This document shows positions 45,651-53,564 of a DNA stretch of 64,000 nt, in pieces (position 1 is the first letter of the stretch; the number at the start of each line of letters is the position of its first letter). The translations under genes and the position numbers were made by a program. The notes below the pieces were generated by a model that saw only the letters and a program-made list of their open reading frames with translations, did no database searches and had not been told where the DNA came from. Origin of the DNA: UBA2988 sp965237965 (GTDB taxonomy: Bacteria; Gemmatimonadota; Gemmatimonadetes; Longimicrobiales; Gaopeijiaceae). The DNA is taken from positions 1,116,001 through 1,180,000 of the forward strand of contig CBDEGT010000003.1 in NCBI GenBank assembly GCA_965237965.1. Direction: 5' to 3'.

Positions 45651-47265
45651 TTCAAGGGGTCGTCGCAACAGCACCGTGTTGAAGGGGGTTTTTGCGCCCC
45701 CGATTCCACTGGACAATAGATTGGCGAGGGCGACGGGGTCCAGACAGAGGGGGTTCTTGATCTCTCCAATTCCGAGGGAGTCAGAAGCGACCGAAGGTCG
45801 TGGAAGGCAGGAGATACCGGAGCTGTTGAGAACTCAGCGCAAGGTGGAGGTCCGGTTCAGCGATGTAAGAGATCTTCCAGGGTTTCCGCCGGGGTTTTCC
45901 AACCGAGGGTCTTGCGGGGGCGGCTGTTAAGAGCGGCCGCGACGGCGGCGAGATCGTCAGCGGTATGTTTGCTGAGGTCAGTGCCTTTGGGGAAGTACTG
46001 TCTCAACAAGCCGTTGGTGTTTTCGTTCGTGCCGCGCTGCCACGGGCTCTGTGGGTCGCAGAAGTAGACGGCCAGCCCAGTGTCGATGCGAAGCTGTGCG
46101 TGCTGAGCCATCTCTGCTCCCTGGTCCCACGTCAGAGACCGGCGGAGTTGCTCGGGCAGGGTCGTGATCGACGAAGCGATCGCGTCCCGGACGGCTTCGG
46201 CGCCGTGCCCAGCCAACGCTGGCCCGTTCTTGGTCCTGGGCTCGTCGTGTCTGTGGAGGCGAGGGAGGTGGAGGAGCATGGTGAACCGGGAGGTTCGCTC
46301 GACCAGCGTTCCGATCGCCGAGCTGCTTAACCCCAGGATTAGGTCGCCTTCCCAGTGCCCAGGAACGGCGCGGTCGTCCGCCTCGGCCGGTCGCTCGCTG
46401 ATCATGATCTCGGGGCGAACGAACGTCTTACCCCGTCTGCGGGCGCGAGCTCGAGGCACCCGTAGCGCGCGTCCCGTCCGAAGGCACGCCGTCAGCTCCC
46501 GACGCAGCGCACCGCGTCCCCGAACGTAGAGCGCCTGGTAAATGGCTTCGTGCGATATCCGCATGGACTCATCATCGGGGAAGTCGACCCGTAGCCTGTT
46601 GGCGATCTGCTCAGGACTCCACGAGGCCGCCCACCGCCGGTCTTGTCGGCGACCACGGCGACGCCCGACCCAGCGTACATTTGGGCCCGGCACGGCCGCC
46701 CCGTCTGGAGCCGCGATCAGGCCTCCGAGGCGATCCTGCACATACTGCCTCAGTTCGCCGTTCGCAGCGAGTTTGGCAACTTTCGGACGCTTCGCTCGCC
46801 GATCGGCATGCCATTGGGCGGTCGTGGCTCGATACTCGAGGTTTCCACTTCGCGTTGCTGCGTTCCGCCGCAGTTCTCGCGAGATCGTCGACGATGAGCG
46901 GCGCAACTGCCGGGCGATCTCACGTACGCCACAACCGCGGGCTTGAAGAACCGCAATCTCTTCTCGCTCGACGAACGATAGGTAGCGCCCCGACAGAGGA
47001 CGAAGACTGAAAGGTGGCATGCCACCACATTGGCGAAACCAGCGCGCCCCAACAGCGGGAGACACGCCGGCTGCCACCGCCGACTCCTCGCTCGACAGCC
47101 CTCGAGCAACTTCTTCCCAAAACCTCTGCCGATGCTCCCGGCGCCCCAACGGGGGACGACCGGGTGAACCCATCGGCGGACGCAAAGCTCGATCCGACCG
47201 TCGGCGCTTGCTTGCCGCCATCGCAACTCCTCCTCTTTCCTGAGGTGTTGCGACGACCTCTTGAA
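45651..47265 (-). mobile_element. IS30-family element (complete)
   Basis: About 1.6 kb with inverted ends TTCAAGGGGTCGTCGCAACA (left) and TTCAAGAGGTCGTCGCAACA (read inwards from the right, 47246-47265), one intact transposase. The first 135 bp also occur at 818-955. The right flank is an IS3 orfA fragment, so this IS sits within other IS debris. Confidence 0.85.
45857..47221 (-). CDS. IS30-family transposase
   Basis: A 454-residue protein, longer than the usual 320-390. The N-terminal HTH is preceded by an additional 75-residue region (RQRFWEEVARGLSSEESAVA). IS30 hallmarks: YLSFVEREEIAVLQARGCGV, REIARQLRRSSSTISRELRR, SPEQIANRLRVDFPDDESMR, ISHEAIYQALYVRGRGALRR, catalytic region GHWEGDLILG (Asp), SLTWDQGAEMAQ (Asp), FCDPQSPWQRGTNENTNGLL (Glu region), QYFPKGTDLS. 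All active-site segments are present. Confidence 0.92.
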   Translation of the reverse strand: MAASKRRRSDRALRPPMGSPGRPPLGRREHRQRFWEEVARGLSSEESAVAAGVSPAVGARWFRQCGGMPPFSLRPLSGRYLSFVEREEIAVLQARGCGVREIARQLRRSSSTISRELRRNAATRSGNLEYRATTAQWHADRRAKRPKVAKLAANGELRQYVQDRLGGLIAAPDGAAVPGPNVRWVGRRRGRRQDRRWAASWSPEQIANRLRVDFPDDESMRISHEAIYQALYVRGRGALRRELTACLRTGRALRVPRARARRRGKTFVRPEIMISERPAEADDRAVPGHWEGDLILGLSSSAIGTLVERTSRFTMLLHLPRLHRHDEPRTKNGPALAGHGAEAVRDAIASSITTLPEQLRRSLTWDQGAEMAQHAQLRIDTGLAVYFCDPQSPWQRGTNENTNGLLRQYFPKGTDLSKHTADDLAAVAAALNSRPRKTLGWKTPAETLEDLLHR

Positions 47266-47321
47266 TTCACCCAGAACCTCTCCAGCCTGACCCTGCTCGT
47301 GACCAGCGAGGAGCTCCACCG

Positions 47322-47571
47322 TCACCACTCTTTTCCCAGAACGTCCTCCAGCACTTGGATGTTCACGGCTTGGTCCGCTACGACACGCCTCAGCCGTCGG
47401 TTCTCCTCCTCGAGGGCCCGAAGCCGCTTCGCGTCGCTTACCCCCATCCCACCGTACTTCCGCCGCCACCGATAGAACGTCTCGCGCGAGATCCCGTGCC
47501 ACCGGATCACCTCACCGCTACTCCCCGTTCGCTCGGCTTCCTGCAGGATCCCGACGATGGTTCTGACCCTG
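47322..47571 (-). pseudogene. IS3-family OrfA fragment (a different IS3 subgroup)
   Basis: The frame ending at 47322 reads RTIVGILQEAERTGSSGEVI, RWHGISRETFYRWRRKYGGM, GVSDAKRLRALEEENRRLRR, VVADQAVNIQVLEDVLGKEW, a complete helix-turn-helix plus coiled coil of IS3 OrfA. Its first codons and the orfB gene are missing. It lies back to back with the truncated hydrolase gene. Confidence 0.85.
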
Positions 47572-49110
47572 GTGTCGGGTGCGATTCCGGACCAGGTCTT
47601 GGTAGAGAACACGGAGACACCGGTAGACATTTCCGGGGCCTTCTCCGATCCCGATGGGGACGCCCTCAGATACGGGGCCGCCTCGGACGCCTCAAGCGTC
47701 GCCACGGCGAGCGTCTCCGGAAGCGATCTCAAGGTGATCGGCGAGGCTCCGGGGAGCGCGACCATCACGGTGACGGCGACCGATCCCGGCGGCCTCAGCG
47801 CCACCCAGACCTTCGAGGTCACCGTCAACAGCGCCAACCGGGCGCCTACGGTGTCGGGTGCGATTCCGGACCAGGTCTTGGTAGAGAACACGGAGGCAAC
47901 GGTAGACATTTCCGGGGCCTTCTCCGATCCCGATGGGGACGCCCTCAGATACGGGGCCGCCTCGGACGCCTCAAGCGTTGCCACGGCGAGCGTCTCCGGA
48001 AGCGATCTCAAGGTGATCGGCGAGGCTCCGGGGAGCGCGACCATCACGGTGACGGCGACCGATCCCGGCGGCCTCAGCGCCACCCAGACCTTCGAGGTCA
48101 CCGTAGAAGCGGGCAGCGGTGAAGCGGACCTCGACGCCCTTTTTGCCCCGCCCACGGCGGATGACATCACACAGGTAAAGGAGGAATGGGATACCCGAAC
48201 CCCCGAAGTCAGCGGGGTTCGCCCTGAACTGGACTCTGAGGTTCCCGCGGGATTGGGATCCGTCAGGGTCCGGATCCTTTCTCACACCGTGGGTGGGCTC
48301 AGGCATTACGGGGCCGTGGTGACTCCGGTGGGCGCGGAACCCGGCTCGCTTCCTGTTATCCTCTACGCCCACGGCAGGGACAGCGGCGTGGAGATCGAGG
48401 ATACGTTCTTGCTGAATCAGATCCTTCAGCTCCAGGGTCTGAGTGCGGCCTTGGTAATACCGTCGTATCGGTCGGAGCCCCTCCGGCTCGGGGACCAGGT
48501 GTTCCTTTCCGAAGGTCCGCCTAGCCCCTGGGACCGGGACGTCGACGATACCATCTCACTCCTTTCCGTCGCACTCGAGCAGGCGCCGGAGCTCGACGAG
48601 GAGAGGGTGGCCATCGTGGGGTTCAACCGGGGGGGCGGTGTGGGTCTCCTGACGGCTGCGCGCGATCCCAGGATCGACGCTGTTGTCGAGTTCTTCGGCC
48701 TGACGGACCTGTTCGATGAATATGCACGTGAGATCTTCGAGGAGGCCCTCGACGGCGAGCTGCGGGATCTCCCCGGTTTCGATTACCTCAATGAGATCCT
48801 CGTCTTGCCCTGGAAGCTGGGTGTTCTCTCCGATGCAGAGGCTCGGCTCGAGCTCGTCCGCCGTTCCGGAGTGTACTTCGTGGATCGGCTCCCGCCGGTC
48901 CAACTACACCACGGGACAGAGGACACGGTCGTGGCCGTCAGCCAGGCCTACCGGTTGATCGAGGCGATGGAGGCGGCGGGAAAGACAGATCAGGACTTTG
49001 AGAAGCACATCTATGCTGGTGCTGGCCATGACATCACCGCCCTTATAGGGGCAGGGGCTCACACGCGCGCGATCGAGTTCCTTCGTCCCTTCCTCTTCGA
49101 GCTCCCCTAG
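47572..49110 (+). CDS. Ig-repeat alpha/beta-hydrolase with nucleophile Ser replaced by Asn; 5' truncated
   Basis: About 510 residues after an IS3 junction. Two 93-residue Ig/cadherin-like repeats (SGAIPDQVLVENTEATVDIS, GAFSDPDGDALRYGAASDAS, DPGGLSATQTFEVTV; 279-bp spacing, nearly identical DNA) precede an alpha/beta-hydrolase domain: LPVILYAHGRDSG (oxyanion region), VAIVGFNRGGGVGLLTAARD at the nucleophile elbow, LHHGTEDTVVAVSQ with the acid, YAGAGHDITA with the His. The elbow normally reads G-x-S-x-G. Here the position is Asn (AAC), so hydrolysis is unlikely. The signal peptide and any earlier repeats were lost to the IS; the nearest ATG is 47557. Confidence 0.7.
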   Translation: MSGAIPDQVLVENTETPVDISGAFSDPDGDALRYGAASDASSVATASVSGSDLKVIGEAPGSATITVTATDPGGLSATQTFEVTVNSANRAPTVSGAIPDQVLVENTEATVDISGAFSDPDGDALRYGAASDASSVATASVSGSDLKVIGEAPGSATITVTATDPGGLSATQTFEVTVEAGSGEADLDALFAPPTADDITQVKEEWDTRTPEVSGVRPELDSEVPAGLGSVRVRILSHTVGGLRHYGAVVTPVGAEPGSLPVILYAHGRDSGVEIEDTFLLNQILQLQGLSAALVIPSYRSEPLRLGDQVFLSEGPPSPWDRDVDDTISLLSVALEQAPELDEERVAIVGFNRGGGVGLLTAARDPRIDAVVEFFGLTDLFDEYAREIFEEALDGELRDLPGFDYLNEILVLPWKLGVLSDAEARLELVRRSGVYFVDRLPPVQLHHGTEDTVVAVSQAYRLIEAMEAAGKTDQDFEKHIYAGAGHDITALIGAGAHTRAIEFLRPFLFELP

Positions 49111-49288
49111 GCCGCATGGATGAGACCAGCAGCGGGTGGCGCCAAGCGCCACTGCTACAGAGGGGCTAGTGGTATCCTCACTCTGGCGCCAAGGTGCTGG
49201 CCGAGTCCACGACCCCGTGTCAACGCCGGTCGAAAAGGTCCCAGTTGTGGCGGTTGAAAATGTCCCACCCAGCTGGGGGTGACGAGCC

Positions 49289-50077
49289 TCAGATCGTCGC
49301 GGCCTCCCGGCGCCTGCGCGTCCGTTTGGGTTGAGAGCTCTCCTCCTCTGCGGTGGGTGAGGAGAGGCTGCGCCAGAGGTCCTGGTGGTGGCGCATCCGG
49401 TAGCTGTTGCCGCGGATGTTGAGAATGTGGCAGTGGTGGAGCAGGCGGTCGATCAGCGCCCCGGCCATGAGATCGTCGCCGAAGATCTCGCCCCATTCGT
49501 CGAAGGGCTTGTTCGAGGTCAGGACGGTAGATGCGGTCTCGTAGCGGCGGGCCATCAGCTGGAAGAAGAGCATGGCGCCGTTACGGGTGATGGGCAGGTA
49601 GCCGATCTCGTCGACGACGAGCAGCGCAGGGTGCGTGAGGGTCTTGAGCCGGTGGCCGAGGCGGCTGGCGGCCTGCGCTTCCTCGAGCGAGGTGATCAGA
49701 TCGGTAAGCGTACCGTAGTAGACGCGGCGGCCGTGCTGGGCCGCGGCGATCGCGAGGCTCAGCGCCAGGTGCGTCTTCCCGACGCCTGGAGGCCCCAGGA
49801 AGATCACGTTCTCCTTACGCTCGACGAAGCCGAGCTCGTGCAGGCTCTCGATCTGCTCGCGCTTGATCGACGGCTGGAAGGTGAAGTCGAAGTCGCTCAG
49901 CATCTTCACCGCCGGAAGGCTGATCTGGGCGCCGAGCAGGTTCTCGATGGCTTCGGGAGCGCCCAACGTGCCTCCGTCGATTCCTGACAGGATCTGATCG
50001 AGTGCCTCCAGGGCACCGGACATCTTGAGATCGGCGAGCTGAGCGCGGATGCGGTCGCGGCGGCTGGGCGCCTTCAT
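49289..50077 (-). CDS. istB: IS21-family helper ATPase IstB
   Basis: A 262-residue AAA+ DnaC-like ATPase. Walker A is VIFLGPPGVGKTHLALSLAI, Walker B is PALLVVDEIGYLPITRNGAM, sensor region TASTVLTSNKPFDEWGEIFG, and arginine-containing DRLLHHCHILNIRGNSYRMR. It selects target DNA for IstA. The C-terminus is Arg-rich. The gene seems complete although its transposase partner is dead. Confidence 0.92.
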   Translation of the reverse strand: MKAPSRRDRIRAQLADLKMSGALEALDQILSGIDGGTLGAPEAIENLLGAQISLPAVKMLSDFDFTFQPSIKREQIESLHELGFVERKENVIFLGPPGVGKTHLALSLAIAAAQHGRRVYYGTLTDLITSLEEAQAASRLGHRLKTLTHPALLVVDEIGYLPITRNGAMLFFQLMARRYETASTVLTSNKPFDEWGEIFGDDLMAGALIDRLLHHCHILNIRGNSYRMRHHQDLWRSLSSPTAEEESSQPKRTRRRREAATI

Positions 50078-50098
50078 CGGGCCCCTCCCGCGATCCGG

Positions 50099-50975
50099 CT
50101 ATAGGCCGAGAGGGGCCGGCGCTCGACCACGACGGACGGTACGCCCTGGACGCGAGTGGGGGCCTGAGGTTCGGCAGGGATGAGGATCAGCGGCCGGTAC
50201 GGCCGCGCTGCGAGCGGCTGCAGGAAGGACACGCTCGTCGCGCTCGAAGCGCTCAGTCGGCTGCTGCTTCGTGGTGCCGTGGATCCGGACGTTGGCCGTG
50301 CGGGCGAGCCAGCGCTCGAGCTGGGCGTTCAGGTCATGGTCGTTCAGGAACTCCCGGCCGTAAAAGAAGTTGCCGCGCACGTAGCTCACCGGCCGCTCCA
50401 CCTTCCCTTTGGTCTTGGCCCGGTAGGGTCGGCAGGCGCGGGGCGTGAAGCTCCAGTGCGCGCTGAAGCGGAGGAACTCGGCATTGTGAACCAGCCGGCG
50501 CCCGTCGAGCCGCTCATCCTTCGTGATGACCGAGTGCATCTGATCGAAGAGCAGCTCCCTGGGGACACCGCCGAAGAACGCGAACGCCTGCTCAAGGCCC
50601 GCCAACAGGGCAGCCATGTCCTTGCGCGCGAAGAAGCGCAGCCACAGGAGCCGCGAGTAGCCGAGCACCACGAGGAGAGCGTAGCGCTTGCCCCACGGCA
50701 GCCGGAAGTCCGCGAAGTCCACCTGGGCCTGATGGCCCGGCGGGGTCTCGAAGCGCACGACGGCCTCGGTTTCACGGGGCCGGATCTTCCGGACTTACTC
50801 CTTCGGCTGTGTGTAGCCGCCCGTGTAGCCGGCAACCCGGATCTCCTCCAGGAGCCGCACGGCGGAGAGCTCCGGCAATGCCTTCAACCGGGTCTCGATG
50901 ATCGGCTTGAAGGGATCGAGCTTGGTCGGCACCGCCAGCCGCGGGATGGACGGATGCCCTACCAGGCGTTCAAGG
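50099..50975 (-). pseudogene. istA: IS21-family transposase IstA, disrupted
   Basis: The frame on the minus strand reads TKLDPFKPIIETRLKALPEL, AVRLLEEIRVAGYTGGYTQP, KE then TAA (around 50796-50798, where relatives have an aromatic residue), VRKIRPRETEAVVRFETPPG, HQAQVDFADFRLPWGKRYAL with the first catalytic Asp, RELLFDQMHSVITKDERLDG with the second, TKGKVERPVSYVRGNFFYGR with the Glu. A further frameshift disturbs the C-terminus after RFERDERVLP. The HTH-containing N-terminus is missing. Confidence 0.8.
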
Positions 50976-51069
50976 CAGGGCTACTGGGGTGACCCTGAAG
51001 ACGCGAGGTCCTTCATGCTCTGGCATCCCCAGGTCGAGGCGGCGGCTCCTTGACGTCCACAAAGACCCG

Positions 51070-51098
51070 CTGTAAACTGTTAAGTGAACAGTTTACAG
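51070..51098 (+). promoter_or_regulatory. Perfect palindromic operator upstream of the XRE gene
   Basis: CTGTAAACTGTT, 5-nt spacer AAGTG, AACAGTTTACAG: a flawless 12-bp inverted repeat ending 10 bp before the GTG start and partly touching the ribosome site AGGAAGG. Position and symmetry suit autorepression by the HTH protein that follows. Confidence 0.85.
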
Positions 51099-51108
51099 GA
51101 AGGCTAGC

Positions 51109-51456
51109 GTGGCTTCGAAATTGGGCAAACTGTTACGAGAAAGGCGGCAGAGGGTCGGCATTTCTCTGCGAGAGCTTGCACGCCGGATCGAGAAGTCGCC
51201 GACCTATCTGGTCAGCTTGGAACGTGCAGAGGCCCCGCCGGGGGCCACCGAGGAAACGCTTGCCGCTCTCGCCAAGAACCTTGAGCTCGAAATTGACGAG
51301 GTGTTGACCGCTGCTGGAAAGACCCCTTTGGCGGTAGTTCCAGAGACACGGACTGAACTCGCTCTCTATCGCATCATCCGCAGGCTCTCCCCGAAACGCC
51401 AAGAGGAGCTTCGTTCTCAATTGGAGCGAGAGATGACGAGTGAGTCCCATCTTTAG
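51109..51456 (+). CDS. XRE-family transcriptional regulator
   Basis: A 115-residue protein starting at GTG 51109 (AGGAAGG about 6 nt upstream). Helix-turn-helix residues 5-60: LGKLLRERRQRVGISLRELA, RRIEKSPTYLVSLERAEAPP, ATEETLAALAKNLELEIDEV. The C-terminal 45 residues are helical (LYRIIRRLSPKRQEELRSQL), as in antitoxin-type or ImmA-partnered regulators. It is probably autorepressed through the palindrome upstream. Such genes are usually followed by a zinc peptidase or toxin gene. Here an IS256 remnant begins 10 bp after the stop, so the partner has gone. Confidence 0.85.
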   Translation: MASKLGKLLRERRQRVGISLRELARRIEKSPTYLVSLERAEAPPGATEETLAALAKNLELEIDEVLTAAGKTPLAVVPETRTELALYRIIRRLSPKRQEELRSQLEREMTSESHL

Positions 51457-51539
51457 TTGAAATTGAAGCGGCCTCCAACCTCAGGTAACGTGGGTGTGCG
51501 ACCACACCACGGGACCACAAGAGAGGAAGGAGGCCACCG

Positions 51540-52545
51540 ATGGGAAGGATGCCAAGGCTCGTCGAGCGGGGCAAGAAGGACCGGCGGCTCGGGGAACCTA
51601 GGGAGGTGAGTTGGGAGGAGATCGAGGCGCTGGAGCTGGACCCTCGGGTGGAGCTGATCCGGCAGCTGATTCCGCTGGGACTGGCGGAGGTGGGCCGGAT
51701 GCTCGAGGAGGAAGTGGAGCAACTGGCGGGGCAACGTCACGCCAGGAAGACCGAGGACGATCGACATTACCGGCATGGGCATAACCCAGTGTCGGTGCGG
51801 TTGGGCGGCCAGCGGCATCCGGTGCGAATACCGCGGGTGCGAGGCCCGGCCGGAGAGTCGAGGCTGGCGGCGTATGAGCAGCTGCATGGCTCGCCCGGCG
51901 AGATGGACGAGGGGCTGTTTCGGAAGGTGCTGCTCGGGATCTCGTGCCGGGACTACGAGGCAGCGGTCGAGGCGGTGCCTGGAGCCATCGGGCTGTCGAA
52001 GTCGACGGTCTCGCGGGAGTTCAGGAAGGCCACGGCCGCGAAGCTGAAGGAGTTTCAGGGGCGGGACCTCTCGGGTTACGACGTGGTGGCACTCGTCCTG
52101 GACGGCAAGAGCTTTGCCGAGGACGAGATGGTCGTCGCGCTCGGGGTGACGAGCAAGGGGGACAAGGTCTTCCTCGGGTTCGTCCAGACCGACACGGAGA
52201 ACGCCGTGGTGATTCCGATCCTTCCTGCGGAGTCTGAAGGAGTGAGGTCTCGACCTGTCGGCCGGAGCGCTCGTGGTGATCGATGGAGCCCGCGGTCTCC
52301 GGAGCGGCGTCCTGGCGGTCTTCAAGGGACAGGTGCTCATCCAGCGGTGCCAGTGGCACAAGCGGGAGAACGTGATCTCGTATCTGCCGAGAGCGGAGCA
52401 GAAGGGCTGGCGCCAGCGTCTGCAGCGCGCCTATCAGCGGCCCACGTACGAAGAGGCCGTCAATGGCCAGTCTCGACGAGGGGTTCGAGGAGACCCTCAC
52501 CCTCCACCGGCTGGGAGTCTTCCCCCTGGTCGGCCGGTCGCTCAG
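51540..52545 (+). pseudogene. IS256-family transposase, type C, frameshifted and internally deleted
   Basis: Starts normally (MGRMPRLVERGKKDRRLGEP) and is readable to TDTENAVVIPILPAE. A frameshift near 52240 continues as ALVVIDGARGLRSGVLAVFK, VQRCQWHKRENVISYLPRAE-like sequence in a second frame, and about 30 residues are deleted near 52460 before ASLDEGFEETLTLHRLGVFP. The end, including the final catalytic region, is missing where the DUF262 fragment begins (about 52545). Catalytic Asp segments (ALVLDGKSF; VVIDGARG) survive. The 5' end of the element is near 51460. Confidence 0.85.
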
Positions 52546-52696
52546 GGAGGCCATTCAAGATCGAGTCGATCAAATATGACGACTGCGCATCGCTCCAGAC
52601 TGGCCTCCGTTGGAACGCTGGAGACAGGTCCAGAGATCCATCTACCGACAACTTCCTGAACCATGAAATCTGATGGTTGGTCGCAAGTGGATTCAT
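52546..52696 (-). pseudogene. DUF262 (GmrS/ParB-like) protein, N-terminal fragment
   Basis: From ATG 52696: NHQISWFRKLSVDGSLDLSP, AFQRRPVWSDAQSSYLIDSI, LNGLP. The QRRPVW signature and the following SYLIDSIL helix define the DUF262 fold (DndB/ParB-like, the GTP/NTP-handling half of GmrSD type IV restriction enzymes). The remaining several hundred residues were removed by the type C IS256. It overlaps the upstream gene as ATGA, so it belonged to a two-gene operon. Confidence 0.85.
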
Positions 52697-53289
52697 TTGG
52701 ATACGCTCCGCATAAGGACTTGGATACTGTATTCGAGATAGCCAATAAGGTCGTGTCGATGTCTGTAAACGCGGAGACTCGCTGGGTAGCCCCAGAATTC
52801 ACGAGACCGTGTTACCGCATTCTGGAGATCCAGTAGGGCAATTCTCAAATAAGCGCGCTCAGGCAATTTACCGCGATCGATTCTTCCCCAATACACATGG
52901 GCGCGATCGAGCACCTCTAGGTAACAGTTGATTCCACGCTCCCATTGAATCATCTTTGTCCAACAGGAGTCGAATAGCTTTTCGTCAACAATCCCTAGGT
53001 CGAGATCAGAGGGTCGCTTGATTCCTCCGACCTTCCTGAAAGATCGTCCTGCCTGCTCTGCTCTTAGGCTGAACCCTGTCGCGGCACTACCTACCAGATG
53101 GAGCGTCGCACCGGGCAAACCGTGATCCCTTAGCACTGGCTTTGCCCACTCAGCGAAGTCGACACCGATCTGCTCACACAGCCACGGGTTCGACGCTACA
53201 AGGCGCTCTGCTAGAGTCCTTGGGGTTTCTGTTTCTGTAAGGAAGGTCTGGATTCTCCCACGACGCTGCTGCTCTTCTGTCGCTACCAT
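52693..53289 (-). CDS. NTase-fold-like protein, operon partner of DUF262
   Basis: A 198-residue protein. The core LHLVGSAATGFSLRAEQAGR ... GGIKRPSDLDLGIVDEKL fits the nucleotidyltransferase pattern hG-S-x(n)-[DE]hD with two Asp of the metal site (SDLDL). The N-terminal helical segment (RTLAERLVASNPWLCEQIGV) and a C-terminal region with Arg/Tyr-rich strands have no named match. Its stop overlaps the DUF262 start. DUF262 proteins with such partners occur in anti-phage loci. GC content is clearly lower than the flanks. The exact substrate is unknown; it could be inactive as an enzyme. Confidence 0.65.
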   Translation of the reverse strand: MVATEEQQRRGRIQTFLTETETPRTLAERLVASNPWLCEQIGVDFAEWAKPVLRDHGLPGATLHLVGSAATGFSLRAEQAGRSFRKVGGIKRPSDLDLGIVDEKLFDSCWTKMIQWERGINCYLEVLDRAHVYWGRIDRGKLPERAYLRIALLDLQNAVTRSREFWGYPASLRVYRHRHDLIGYLEYSIQVLMRSVSK

Positions 53290-53339
53290 GCTATTACGAT
53301 CCGTATCCTCCGCGTCGTCAAGTCGCTGGCATCAGCGAC

Positions 53340-53520
53340 CGTCCTCAGGCACGGACCGTCGTCCTCGTCGAGCAGGCGGAGGCGGCCGTACAGTGCCGTC
53401 CGACCCCACAGTGCCCCGGGGGTCTACCCAGGGTTCTACCCCAGCTCCCGAGGCGATCAAACCATCGACTCGGCCCTTCGCATGCCTCGGCTCGACCGAC
53501 CCACGACTGCCCAAGGCCTC
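53340..53520 (+). pseudogene. IS3-family OrfB, degenerate C-terminal remnant
   Basis: Nucleotides for VLVEQ..., PTPQ..., and PAPEAIKP-type codons match the end of the IS3 orfB copies (GTCCTCGTCGAGCAG; CCCGAGGCGATCAAACC), but with indels that break the frame. It is older than the other copies. Confidence 0.65.
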
Positions 53521-53564
53521 CCGATTGCCGTCGCAACCGCTCGTCCGGTTCGTCCCTCGATACG

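Larger units (their letters stand above)
49217..50975 (-). mobile_element. IS21-family element, degenerate
   Basis: The left end (49217-49270) shows the multiple short repeats of IS21 termini (GGTCGAAAAGGTCCCAG, GGCGGTTGAAAATGTCCCAC). It encodes an intact IstB helper and a broken IstA. The far end is lost: IstA N-terminal sequence stops near 50975 with no terminal repeat. Confidence 0.8.
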
